From PWQG01 sp050486205 (GTDB taxonomy: Bacteria > Pseudomonadota > Gammaproteobacteria > Pseudomonadales > Pseudohongiellaceae), in NCBI GenBank assembly GCA_050486205.1, contig JBJHCW010000007.1, positions 1 to 64,000 of the forward strand: DNA of 64,000 nt, in the 5' to 3' direction. Position numbers and translations under genes: made by a program. Positions within the stretch are counted from its first letter, which is position 1, and each line of letters begins with the position of its first letter. Below, one piece after another: positions 8,370-17,129 of this stretch. The notes below the pieces were generated by a model. It was not told the origin of the DNA, searched no databases, and was given only the letters and a program-made list of their open reading frames with translations.

Positions 8370-10313
8370 ATGACAACAACAATAAAGTCAGTCATACCCG
8401 CTGTAACCGAAAAACGCACCACACTGGCGGCCAGTCTTGTTGCAGGACTGGCCGTGCTTGTTTTTGCCGGCATGCTTCATGCCCAGGCCGCAGCTCCAGA
8501 CCAGGGCCATGACGGTGAGGCCCTGTTCAATCAGCACTGCGCCTTCTGCCACGGACTGACCGAATTGCCCGACGGTGTCGCAGCTACCGTGGCAGCCGAG
8601 ATCGCCCGCGCGCCCACCATGGATTCACTGTCAGCACTTTCTCCCCAGGCCGTTATTCGCTCGCTGACTGATGGCGGCGCCATGCGCGCGCAGGGGTACC
8701 AGCTCAGTGGTGATCAGCGCCGGGCCATCGCAGAATATGTCACCGGCCGCCCGGTATCCGATATGGATCTGACTTACAGCAGCGCCGGGCGCTGCGATAC
8801 CTCGGCAGCGATGACTGATCCGTTTGGTGGTCCGTCCTGGAACGGCTGGGGTCCGGATATCCGCAACTCACACTTCCAGCCTGCCGGGCACGCCGGCCTG
8901 GCCGCCGGGGACATTCCGTATCTTGAGCTCAAGTGGGCTTTCGGTTTCCTGGATTCCTCTGTTGCCTGGTCACAGCCCACCGTGGTCGAAGGGCGGGTGT
9001 TCATTGGCAGCCAATCGGGCACGGTGTTTTCCCTGGATGCTGACAGTGGTTGTATCCACTGGGTATTCCAGGCTGACAGTGGCGTGCGCACATCGCTCAC
9101 GGTGGTGGACGCGCCGGACAACAGTGGCGCGGGGTATATGGCCGTTTTTGGTGATATGACGGGCAATGCCTACGCCGTCAACGCCGATACCGGCGAACTG
9201 ATCTGGCGCCGCCTGATTGAGGATCATCCGCTGGCTCGTATCACTGGCTCACCGGTGGCGCACGAGGGCCGGCTCTACATTCCCATGTCCTCATTCGAGG
9301 AAAGCCAGGGCGGACTGGAGAGTTATCCCTGCTGTACGTTCCGGGGCAACGTCAGCGCAGTGGATCTGGCCACAGGCGAGCAGATCTGGCGCACCTGGCT
9401 GGTGGACCCACCGCAGCAGACAGGCGTGAAGCCCAATGGTGTGGCGCTTTACGGGCCTGCCGGGGCTGCGGTCTGGTCTGCGCCGACCATTGATGTGAAC
9501 AGGGGGATGATCTATGTGGCCACCGGCAATGCCTATTCAGAACCGGCCTTCGAAAACGCCAACGCCGTGATCGCGCTGGATATGGAGAGCGGTGCCATTG
9601 AATGGGTCACCCAGACTGTGCCCAATGATGTTTACGTAACGGGTTGCGCGCGTGGCATGAATTGTCCGCAGGACCAGGATGTGGGGCCGGATTATGATTT
9701 TGGCACCTCTCCCATACTGGCCTCCACGCCTGCGGGGCGCGAGCTGATTCTTGTCGGGCAAAAGTCCGGCGTGGCCTACGCCATGGATCCGGACAACAGT
9801 GGCGCCGTGGTCTGGGAATACCGCGCCGGCGACGGGGGCGTATTGGGTGGCATACAGTGGGGCATAGCCTACGACGGCAACAAGGCCTATATTCCGGTGT
9901 CCGATCTGTTCCAGGCCAATCCCGGAGGCCTGCATGCCGTGGATCTGGATACCGGTGAGCGTATCTGGTACGCGCCTCCGCCACCGCTGGCCTGCGGAGA
10001 GCCGGAACGCGGCTGCACGGAGTCATTGTCTGCGGCCATCACCGTGATTCCCGGCGCTGTCTTTGCTGGTTCCATTGATGGCGGGTTCCGTGCCTGGGCC
10101 AGTGACACTGGTGAGCTGCTGTGGGAGTACAACACCAACCGGGACTTTGACACCGTCAATGGTGTGCCGGCATTTGGTGGTTCACTGATCGGCCCGGGTC
10201 CGACCGTGGTGGACGGGCGCGTGTTTGTCAATTCCGGTTATGGCTCGCAGGGCGGGCGCGATGGCAATGTGCTTCTGGTGTTCGCAGTGGGTGCTGGCGG
10301 GTCCGGGCCCTGA
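8370..10313 (+). CDS. Cytochrome c-PQQ dehydrogenase, polyvinyl-alcohol-dehydrogenase type
   Basis: A 647-residue periplasmic quinohaemoprotein. A signal/anchor segment (about 20-40) precedes a class I cytochrome c domain with CAFCH at 57-61. The rest is an eight-bladed-propeller-type PQQ domain with repeated blade motifs (AVNADTGELIWR, AVDLATGEQIWR, AVDLDTGERIWY, AWASDTGELLWEY). The adjacent pair SYPCCTF matches the vicinal disulfide seen in PQQ alcohol dehydrogenases. An N-terminal haem followed by the propeller is the order found in polyvinyl alcohol dehydrogenase, whereas soluble quinohaemoprotein ADHs carry haem at the C-terminus. The substrate is probably a secondary or polymeric alcohol. 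Dispersed repeats in opposite orientation flank it on both sides. Confidence 0.82.
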   Translation: MTTTIKSVIPAVTEKRTTLAASLVAGLAVLVFAGMLHAQAAAPDQGHDGEALFNQHCAFCHGLTELPDGVAATVAAEIARAPTMDSLSALSPQAVIRSLTDGGAMRAQGYQLSGDQRRAIAEYVTGRPVSDMDLTYSSAGRCDTSAAMTDPFGGPSWNGWGPDIRNSHFQPAGHAGLAAGDIPYLELKWAFGFLDSSVAWSQPTVVEGRVFIGSQSGTVFSLDADSGCIHWVFQADSGVRTSLTVVDAPDNSGAGYMAVFGDMTGNAYAVNADTGELIWRRLIEDHPLARITGSPVAHEGRLYIPMSSFEESQGGLESYPCCTFRGNVSAVDLATGEQIWRTWLVDPPQQTGVKPNGVALYGPAGAAVWSAPTIDVNRGMIYVATGNAYSEPAFENANAVIALDMESGAIEWVTQTVPNDVYVTGCARGMNCPQDQDVGPDYDFGTSPILASTPAGRELILVGQKSGVAYAMDPDNSGAVVWEYRAGDGGVLGGIQWGIAYDGNKAYIPVSDLFQANPGGLHAVDLDTGERIWYAPPPPLACGEPERGCTESLSAAITVIPGAVFAGSIDGGFRAWASDTGELLWEYNTNRDFDTVNGVPAFGGSLIGPGPTVVDGRVFVNSGYGSQGGRDGNVLLVFAVGAGGSGP

Positions 10314-10328
10314 AAACCAGAAAATCAG

Positions 10329-10351
10329 AAAATAAATCTGTCCCCTTTTTT
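10329..10351 (-). repeat. Dispersed GGGGACAG repeat, single minus copy
   Basis: A near-consensus minus-oriented copy ending in a six-base T-run on the plus strand, 15 bases after the PQQ dehydrogenase stop codon. With the copy at 8337 it brackets that gene exactly. Confidence 0.88.
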
Positions 10352-10407
10352 GTGATAACCTTGCCTGCTCGGACTGCAGGATGGAATTACTCAGAGGTTC
10401 CCCGCGT

Positions 10408-11601
10408 ATGACATTGATCCCCACACGATTTTGCCGGTCTGTCACTGCCAGACTGGTTGCTGCTGCGATCAGCAGCACTGCATTGATCGGCGGCGCCACG
10501 TTGGCCAGCGCCCAGGACGAAACACCCGAACTGCCGCGGCAGATGGCGTGGACAGCCTATAACGTCGGCACAACCGGCTATAATCAGGCTGTGGCCATTG
10601 GTGCCATGCTGCGCGACCGCTACAACATCACCCTGCGTGTGATCCCCGGTCAGAATGATGTTTCCAGACTGCTGCCCCTGAACAACGGGCGGGTGCAGTT
10701 CTCAGCCAATGGAGTGGCCACTTACTTCGCTCAGGAAGGTGTATTCCAGTTTGCCGACCAGCAGTGGGGGCCGCAGCCACTGCGCATGCTCATGGCCTCC
10801 AGCGGCGACAGCAATCAGTCTGTGGCCGCCACGGCCAGAAGCGGTATCACGACCTTTGAAGAGCTGCGCGGTGGTCGAGTGCCCTATGTGCGCGGCGCAC
10901 CGGCGCTGAACATTTCCATGGAAGCACTGATGGCCTGTGGTGGCATTACCTGGGAAGACGTCCAGCGCGTGGACTACCCCGGTTACGACGCCATGTGGGA
11001 AGGCGCCATCAACGGTGAGGTGGACGTGGCATTTGGTACAACCGTGTCCGGTCCTGCGCGTCGGCTCGAAGCTTCACCCCGTGGAATCGTCTGGTTGCCC
11101 ACCCCGCATGATGATGCCGATTGCTGGCAACGCATCCGTGCTGTTGGTCCCTATTTCACCCCCAAAATGGCCACCCGAGGTCCGGGTATCAGCGATGATA
11201 ATCCTCAGGAAGGTGCCGACTATCCCTACCCCATGCTGATCACGTTGGCCGGGCAGGAAAACAGCATGGCCTACTGGATGGTCCGCGTGATCAACGAAAA
11301 CTATGACCGGTTCAAGGATGCGGACCCGGGTGCCATTGGCTGGGCACTGGACCGTCAGGTCTTTGACTGGGTGGTGCCCTATCACGAGGGTGCGGTGCAG
11401 TACTGGAAAGAGGTGGGGGTGTGGACAGAAGAGCATGATGCCCACAATCAGCGTCTGATCCAGCGCCAGGAAGTCCTGGCTGCCGCCTGGGATGAGCTGG
11501 AAACACGTCGAATACGTAACGCTGATGAACGCCGTGATGCCTGGATGGCACTGCGCGCCGAGCGTCTTGAAGCGGCGGGCTTCGATCCGGTCTGGCGGTA
11601 A
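10408..11601 (+). CDS. TAXI-family TRAP transporter substrate-binding protein
   Basis: A 397-residue periplasmic binding protein of the TAXI (NMT1-like) family, which captures organic acids such as dicarboxylates or glutamate for a TRAP permease. The signal peptide (about 1-34) ends at ATLASAQDE. The mature protein opens with TAYNVGTTGYNQAVAIGAML, the glycine-rich start typical of TAXI proteins, and keeps the GQNDVSRLLPLNNGRVQFSA region. The C-terminal stretch is long and charged. ATG 10408 is preferred: AGAGG lies about 12 bases upstream, and it leaves a normal signal peptide; ATG 10381 is the alternative. The permease gene follows after three bases. Confidence 0.9.
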   Translation: MTLIPTRFCRSVTARLVAAAISSTALIGGATLASAQDETPELPRQMAWTAYNVGTTGYNQAVAIGAMLRDRYNITLRVIPGQNDVSRLLPLNNGRVQFSANGVATYFAQEGVFQFADQQWGPQPLRMLMASSGDSNQSVAATARSGITTFEELRGGRVPYVRGAPALNISMEALMACGGITWEDVQRVDYPGYDAMWEGAINGEVDVAFGTTVSGPARRLEASPRGIVWLPTPHDDADCWQRIRAVGPYFTPKMATRGPGISDDNPQEGADYPYPMLITLAGQENSMAYWMVRVINENYDRFKDADPGAIGWALDRQVFDWVVPYHEGAVQYWKEVGVWTEEHDAHNQRLIQRQEVLAAAWDELETRRIRNADERRDAWMALRAERLEAAGFDPVWR

Positions 11602-11604
11602 ACT

Positions 11605-13638
11605 GTGTCGGACAAACCAAAGACGGAACCGGTTGTCCCGGCTGGCAATAACAACGATGCGCTGAGCTACAGTGATGGCAGGCGGCATATCACCAATCTG
11701 CCTCCATTCGTGCGCTGGGTCATGGCGGGTGCAGCCGTACTTGCCATATTTGTTGCGATGGACACCTTGCGGCTGTTCGGCGCCACGCCGCTGCTGGACT
11801 TCGTCATCACGGTGGACAACCACTACTACTACGCGCTGTTGGCTCTGCTGCTGCCACCGTGTTTCCTGATCTTCCCACCGTTCAGTCGTGCGACACGCTA
11901 CTGGTACGACATCATCCTGGCGTTGACTGCCTTCGGGGTCAGTAGCTACTTTTTCTTCAACTCTGAAACCATGCTGGACTTTGCCTGGGAATTCGGCGGC
12001 GCGCCGGATGAGGCCATCTGGTTGAGTTTTGTGTTGTGGGCATTGGTGCTTGAAGCGGTACGACGCTGCGGAGGGATGACACTGTTTGTGCTGGTTTTTG
12101 TGTTTTCCCTGTATCCCATGGTGGCGGAATCTGTGCCAGGTGTGGTCAGTGGCATGGCATCCTCGCCGGCGGACACTGCGGCCTATCATGTCACCAGTAT
12201 CGAAAGCATTCTCGGGTTGCCGTTCCAGGCTTACGCCAAGCTGGTCATCGGCTTTCTGGTGTTCGGGGTGGCGCTGCAGCATACCGGTGGCGGCAAGTTC
12301 TTCATCAATCTGGCATTTGCCCTGTTTGGCCATGTTCGAGGTGGTGCTGCCAAGGTAGCTATTGTCTCAAGCGGCCTGATGGGTTCAATGAGCGGTAGCG
12401 TGATCACCAATGTGCTCACCACCGGTCAGATGACAATTCCGGCCATGCGCCGGAATGGCATGGAGAAGGAATACGCTGGCGGTGTGGAAGCCTGCGCGTC
12501 GACCGGTGGTGTGCTGTTGCCGCCGATCATGGGTTCCACGGCCTTTGTCATGGCCACGTTCCTCAATGTGCCCTATACCACAGTGGCGCTGGCGGCAGTG
12601 ATTCCGGCGGTACTGTACTTCTTCGGCCTGTTTGTACAGGTGGACGCCTATGCCGCACGCAAGGGCCTGAAAGGTGTGCCCAAAGAGGAGCTGCCAAGGC
12701 TGCGCGATACCATTCGCGAAGGCTGGTTCTATCTGGCCGCGTTTGGTGTGCTGATCTTCCTGCTGGTCTATATGCAGCGCGAGGCGGTGGCACCGTTCAT
12801 CGCCACAGGATTGCTGCTGGTGCTGAACCAGATCACTCGCTTCCAGCGCTGGAGTCTCAAGGACGCAGGGAATTTCCTGGTGGCTACGGGGAAACTGCTG
12901 TGTGAGCTGCTGGCAATCATGGCCGGTGTTGGCCTGATTGTGGGTGCACTGTCGGTGACCGGTCTGTCCGGCACTCTGGTCAACGATCTGCTGTATGTGG
13001 CAGGTGATTCCATCTGGCTGTTGCTGCTCATGGGTGCCTTCACCAGTTTTGTGCTGGGTATCGGCATGACGGTGACTGCTGCGTATATCTTCCTGGCCAT
13101 TGTGCTGGCACCAGCGCTGGTGCAGAGCGGCCTGAATCCGATGAGTGTGCACCTGTTCATTCTGTACTGGGGCATGTTGTCCTTCATCACGCCACCCGTG
13201 GCGCTGGGCGCCTTTGCGGCGGCCAGTGTGGCTGGCGCTTCGGCCATGAAAACCGGTTTCCGCGCCATGAGTCTGGGTAGCGTGATCTACTTCATTCCCT
13301 TCTTCTTTGTGCTGGATCCAGCCCTGATCCTGGCCGGCAGTGCCTGGGATATCATCTCGGCCACCGTGGCCGCCCTGCTGGGTGTGCTGCTGATTGCCGG
13401 CGCCCTTCAGGGGTATGTGATGGGTATTGGCATGCTGGAGCGCAAGGGTGCCCTCGGTGTTGCGGGTCGCCTGTTGCTGGCGCTGGGCGGCGGCTTGATA
13501 GCGCTGCCCGGGCTGCAGGTGATCGGCTTCAACGTCAACGATACCCAGCTGCTGCTCAGCGGCCTGGTCGCCGCCGTGACCGGCGTGCTGCTCGCCAGAA
13601 AAGGGGACAGATTTATTTTCCGGCCGCGTGCAGGGTAG
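11605..13638 (+). CDS. Fused DctQM-type TRAP transporter permease
   Basis: A 677-residue inner-membrane protein combining the small and large TRAP subunits, as is usual for TAXI systems, which explains why no separate dctQ is present. The first four or so helices (about residues 30-160) are DctQ-like. The rest is DctM-like, with the signature GLMGSMSGSVITNVLTTGQMTIPAMRR split across two segments near residues 255-280. It starts with GTG three bases after the binding-protein stop. The last dozen residues (KGDRFIFRPRAG) and the stop codon come from a dispersed repeat copy, so the native C-terminus has probably been replaced. Confidence 0.9.
   Translation: MSDKPKTEPVVPAGNNNDALSYSDGRRHITNLPPFVRWVMAGAAVLAIFVAMDTLRLFGATPLLDFVITVDNHYYYALLALLLPPCFLIFPPFSRATRYWYDIILALTAFGVSSYFFFNSETMLDFAWEFGGAPDEAIWLSFVLWALVLEAVRRCGGMTLFVLVFVFSLYPMVAESVPGVVSGMASSPADTAAYHVTSIESILGLPFQAYAKLVIGFLVFGVALQHTGGGKFFINLAFALFGHVRGGAAKVAIVSSGLMGSMSGSVITNVLTTGQMTIPAMRRNGMEKEYAGGVEACASTGGVLLPPIMGSTAFVMATFLNVPYTTVALAAVIPAVLYFFGLFVQVDAYAARKGLKGVPKEELPRLRDTIREGWFYLAAFGVLIFLLVYMQREAVAPFIATGLLLVLNQITRFQRWSLKDAGNFLVATGKLLCELLAIMAGVGLIVGALSVTGLSGTLVNDLLYVAGDSIWLLLLMGAFTSFVLGIGMTVTAAYIFLAIVLAPALVQSGLNPMSVHLFILYWGMLSFITPPVALGAFAAASVAGASAMKTGFRAMSLGSVIYFIPFFFVLDPALILAGSAWDIISATVAALLGVLLIAGALQGYVMGIGMLERKGALGVAGRLLLALGGGLIALPGLQVIGFNVNDTQLLLSGLVAAVTGVLLARKGDRFIFRPRAG
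13599..13620 (+). repeat. Dispersed GGGGACAG repeat inside the permease 3' end
   Basis: A consensus plus-oriented copy that lies within the coding sequence and is translated as KGDRFIF. It has no inverted partner in immediate contact; the next plus copy begins at 13667. Confidence 0.9.
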
Positions 13639-13666
13639 GTCGACGCGGCTGGTGGCCTGGCACCCC

Positions 13667-13766
13667 AAAAAGGGGACAGATTTATTTTATGCCTGACAGG
13701 GTCTATACTTCGCGACCTTGTTGATTCTTGGTGTAAGGCAGTGAAAAATAAATCTGTCCCCTTTTC
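13667..13766. repeat. Dispersed GGGGACAG repeat, inverted pair
   Basis: A plus copy (13667-13690) and a minus copy (13744-13766) separated by 53 unrelated bases. The pair sits between the TRAP permease and the DUF885 lipoprotein gene, and could fold into a long stem in RNA. Confidence 0.9.
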
Positions 13767-13794
13767 TTAACCCCTTTTCCATGGAGCGCCAAAC

Positions 13795-15648
13795 ATGCGC
13801 AAATATCTGATGTTGCTGGCACTTGCTCTTACCCTGGCAAGCTGCAGCGACGATACTACGCCCCCGGACCTCACTACCGCTGAACCACCGATCCCCGAGC
13901 CGGCCCAGATCGGCGATCCGGCTGCGGAAACCGAACGCCTTTACAACTGGCTGGACGAGGTTTTCCAGGAGATGCTCGCCGACTCACCCCAGTGGCAAAC
14001 CTCGCTGGGTATGATTGATGACCTGGAGGCCTACGGACAATGGGATGATCACAGTGATCAGAAAGCCATCGAGTACAACCAGCGCGAGCAGCAGTGGTTG
14101 GCACAGATGCGGGAGAATTTCTCACTCGGCGCGCTGGATGAGGACGGGCAGAACACGTTCCGCTTCATGGAGTACAACTGGGAAATCAGCGACCGGCTGT
14201 TCCAGGTGCGCGACAGGGAATACATATTTTCTTCCCTGCTGGACCCGATCTCTGGCTACACAAGTTTCCTGATCAATAACCACCGGGTGTCCGAACTGGC
14301 CCATGCCGAGGCCTATGCCTCGCGCCTGGAAAGCCTGGACGAGGTCATCGATGAGCTGGTCAATCAGGCCCTGGACCGCGCAGAAAACGATGTGCTGGTA
14401 CCTCTGTTTGCTTACCCACGCCTTATTGAGTCTGCCACCAGCCAGATTCAGGGTGCCGAGTTCGGTACCGGTGAGGAACACGGCGCACTGTTCTCGGACT
14501 TCAGGGACAAGGTGTATCAGCTTGATCTGGATGAGGACAGCACCCAGGCGCTTGTCAGCCGCGGAGAAGCCGCGCTGCGTGACCGGTATCTGCCAGCCAT
14601 CAGTCGTTACATTGATGCACTGCGCCAAATGGAATCGATGGCAGATCAGCGTGACGGGGTGTGGAAACTACCCGATGGGGACGACTTCTATGCCGTCAAG
14701 ATCCACCAGTTCACCACCCGTGATGACCTGACCGCTCAGCAGATCCATGACATCGGTTTGTCCGAAGTTGCACGTATCCGTGCCGAAATGGAAGCAATCA
14801 TGCGTGAGGTGGACTTCGATGGCGAGCTGGAGGATTTCTTTGTTTTCCTGAGAACCGACGAACAGTTCTATTACCCGAACACTGAAGAGGGGCGTCAGCG
14901 GTACCTGGACGAGTCCACAGAATTTATCGATCAGGTCATGGCAATAGCTGACCAGTACTTCAATGTGCTGCCCGAGGCCGGGCTGGAAGTACGTGCGGTG
15001 GAGCCTTACCGGGAAGCCACAGCCACTGGCGCTTTTTACAATACCCCCGCGCTTGATGGGTCGCGTCCCGGTTATTACTACGTCAACCTGGCCAACATGG
15101 AAGACAACCCAACCTACCTGATGGAGTCACTGGCCTATCACGAAGGTGCGCCGGGGCATCATTTCCAGTTGGCACTGGTGCAGGAAATGGAACACATGCC
15201 CATGTTGCAGCGCATGAGCTGGAACTCTGCCTATGTGGAAGGCTGGGCGCTATACGCCGAGCGGCTGGGCAAGGACATGGGCTTTTTCACCGATCCCTAT
15301 CAGGATTTCGGGCGACTGAGTTATGAAATTTTCCGGGCTGTGCGTCTGGTGGTGGATACCGGCATCCATGCCATGCAATGGACACGCCAGGAGGCCATCG
15401 ACTACATGCTTGCCAATACCCCCATGACCGAAGGCGATATCGTGCCTGAGGTGGAGCGCTACATCACCTGGCCGGCGCAGGCGCTGAGCTACAAGATTGG
15501 CATGAACACCATCATGGATCTGCGTGCCGAGGCACAACAGCGTATGGGTGACGACTTCGACTGGGGCGGTTTCCATGACGCCGTGCTGACCGGCGGATCG
15601 CTGCCTTTGCCGCTGCTTATTGAGCGGGTAGAGGCCTGGATGGAGTAA
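13795..15648 (+). CDS. DUF885-family lipoprotein, putative zinc peptidase
   Basis: A 617-residue lipoprotein: the signal ends LTLASC with Cys17 for lipidation. The rest matches the DUF885 family, which is related to zinc-dependent peptidases. The conserved YHEGAPGHHFQ lies around residues 448-458, with His449, Glu450, His455 and His456 as likely metal and catalytic residues. The downstream SWNSAYVEGWALYAERLGKDMGF is the second family hallmark and supplies another conserved Glu. Start: ATG 13795 with GGAG eight bases upstream. It probably trims peptides at the outer face of a membrane; no substrate is known. Perfect repeat hairpins bound it on both sides. Confidence 0.85.
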   Translation: MRKYLMLLALALTLASCSDDTTPPDLTTAEPPIPEPAQIGDPAAETERLYNWLDEVFQEMLADSPQWQTSLGMIDDLEAYGQWDDHSDQKAIEYNQREQQWLAQMRENFSLGALDEDGQNTFRFMEYNWEISDRLFQVRDREYIFSSLLDPISGYTSFLINNHRVSELAHAEAYASRLESLDEVIDELVNQALDRAENDVLVPLFAYPRLIESATSQIQGAEFGTGEEHGALFSDFRDKVYQLDLDEDSTQALVSRGEAALRDRYLPAISRYIDALRQMESMADQRDGVWKLPDGDDFYAVKIHQFTTRDDLTAQQIHDIGLSEVARIRAEMEAIMREVDFDGELEDFFVFLRTDEQFYYPNTEEGRQRYLDESTEFIDQVMAIADQYFNVLPEAGLEVRAVEPYREATATGAFYNTPALDGSRPGYYYVNLANMEDNPTYLMESLAYHEGAPGHHFQLALVQEMEHMPMLQRMSWNSAYVEGWALYAERLGKDMGFFTDPYQDFGRLSYEIFRAVRLVVDTGIHAMQWTRQEAIDYMLANTPMTEGDIVPEVERYITWPAQALSYKIGMNTIMDLRAEAQQRMGDDFDWGGFHDAVLTGGSLPLPLLIERVEAWME

Positions 15649-15654
15649 ACTGCC

Positions 15655-15709
15655 GGAAAAAGGGGACAGATTTATTTTGCGCAGCAAAATAAATCTGTCC
15701 CCTTTTTCC
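15655..15709. repeat. Perfect 26-bp inverted pair of the dispersed repeat
   Basis: Both copies touch: 15655-15680 and 15684-15709 are exact reverse complements around a three-base loop, making a 55-base hairpin. It begins six bases after the DUF885 stop codon and ends in a T-run on the plus strand, so it could work as an intrinsic terminator in either direction. Confidence 0.95.
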
Positions 15710-15789
15710 CTTCCTTCAGCAACGGTTAAGCCTCACAGCCACAAACTGGATTCCACATCGCAAGCAATCAACTTAAAGGAGTAGATACG

Positions 15790-16458
15790 ATGTTTGCCAA
15801 TACCTCTCAACGCACCCTGTTACGGATCGGTATGATGCTGGCTGCTGCAGCCGTACTGGCTGCTTGCACAACCACTGACCCGTACACCGGCGAGCAGCGT
15901 ACCGCCCGCTCCGCTACCTACGGCGCTGCAGGCGCAGTGGTCTGCGGCATTGTTGGCTCCACCCGCAACAGCCGTAGCGCCCGAAATGCGGCTTTGGGCT
16001 GCGGCGCCATCGGCGCGGGCATTGGTGCCTACATGGACGCCCAGGAGGCCGAGTTGCGTGAGGAGCTGGCTGGCACCGGGGTGCAGGTACGCCGTCATGG
16101 TGACGAGCTGGAATTGGTCATGCCAGGCAATATCACATTCAATGTGGATGATTATTCCATCCGGTCGGATTTCCAGCCGGTGCTCAACTCTGTGGCGCAG
16201 GTGTTGTACAAATTCACCGATACCCGACTGATGGTCACAGGCCACACCGATTCCACCGGGTCGCGAGACTACAACTACGGCCTGTCGGACAGGCGCGCCA
16301 CCAGCGTGGCCAATTACCTGGCTACCCGGGGCGTTGACCAGAATCGTCTGATCACCCAGGGCATGGGCCCGGATCAACCGATTGCCAGCAATAACACCAC
16401 AAGTGGTCGCGCCGAGAACCGACGGGTCGAGTTGCGGATCGTGGCCATCGACGGTTGA
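15790..16458 (+). CDS. OmpA-family lipoprotein with glycine-zipper domain (YiaD-like)
   Basis: 222 residues. The lipoprotein signal ends VLAAC with Cys26. A glycine- and alanine-rich segment (about 42-75, GAAGAVVCGIVG...GCGAIGAGIGAY) resembles a glycine-zipper region. The C-terminal OmpA domain (about 110-220) contains the peptidoglycan-binding signature TGHTDSTGSRDYNYGLSDRRA and ends with NRRVELRI. It should be outer-membrane-anchored and hold the peptidoglycan, as proposed for E. coli YiaD. An AAAGGAG site precedes the ATG. It appears monocistronic. Confidence 0.92.
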   Translation: MFANTSQRTLLRIGMMLAAAAVLAACTTTDPYTGEQRTARSATYGAAGAVVCGIVGSTRNSRSARNAALGCGAIGAGIGAYMDAQEAELREELAGTGVQVRRHGDELELVMPGNITFNVDDYSIRSDFQPVLNSVAQVLYKFTDTRLMVTGHTDSTGSRDYNYGLSDRRATSVANYLATRGVDQNRLITQGMGPDQPIASNNTTSGRAENRRVELRIVAIDG

Positions 16459-16514
16459 GTCGGGGAGGAGGAACAGCAACCTTTTGGGCGGCTGGCTCCT
16501 CAAGGGGTTCGGTG

Positions 16515-17129
16515 TCACCCAAGCAGGCCGTAGAGTAGAAGCAATCCCATGATGGCCGTCAACGCCATGGCTATGGCGGCCAGGGCTCCGTCGTAGGACA
16601 CCAGAGCCAGCCCATACAGCAACAGCACTACTCCGGCCATTGATGCGAGCATCGGTACCAGTTCCATCGCCGGAATGAGCACAGCAATGAACAGACAAAT
16701 CAAAGCGATGCAATAACGACCGAATGAATCGATAAGTGAAGTCAGGCGGGGTTTCAGCAATTTGTCGATGTATTTTGCAGGCGAGGATAAAGCACCGACA
16801 ACCTTGCTGACGCGGGATTGTGACAGGGATTTGCGCAATAACCATTGCGGAATCCAGAATGTCCGTCTACCCAGCAGCATTTGCCCTGCCACAAGTACAA
16901 CCAGCAGGGACATCATCGAAGGCAGGCCCGGAATGCCGCTGATTGGCGACATGATCATGGCGCCTACCATGAGCAGAAGCGGTCCGAAGGATCGCTTGCC
17001 TACCGATTCGATGACATCAGCCAGTGTTACAGGATCGTGCTCGCTGGCAGCCGCATCAATGTGCTCAAGCAATTCGCTCAGATTCCCTGGATGCCCCCTG
17101 TCACCGGTGCCCGCCTGTTTTCGGGCCAC
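16515..17129 (-). CDS. ExoD-family membrane protein, copy 1
   Basis: A 204-residue member of the ExoD family (named for a Rhizobium exopolysaccharide-synthesis mutant; biochemical role unknown). A soluble N-terminal part contains SELLEHIDAAASEHDPVTLADVIESVGKRSFGPLLL. Hydrophobic segments follow (MSPISGIPGLPSMMSLLVVLVAGQMLLG and the C-terminal third). GTG at 17129 is the likely start: it overlaps the Crp/Fnr stop by one base (TAGTG) with AGGGG just upstream, and it gives a length matching the paralogue at 21799. The frame opens further, to a TTG at 17183, inside the regulator gene. The coupling implies joint expression with the regulator. Confidence 0.85.
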   Translation of the reverse strand: MARKQAGTGDRGHPGNLSELLEHIDAAASEHDPVTLADVIESVGKRSFGPLLLMVGAMIMSPISGIPGLPSMMSLLVVLVAGQMLLGRRTFWIPQWLLRKSLSQSRVSKVVGALSSPAKYIDKLLKPRLTSLIDSFGRYCIALICLFIAVLIPAMELVPMLASMAGVVLLLYGLALVSYDGALAAIAMALTAIMGLLLLYGLLG

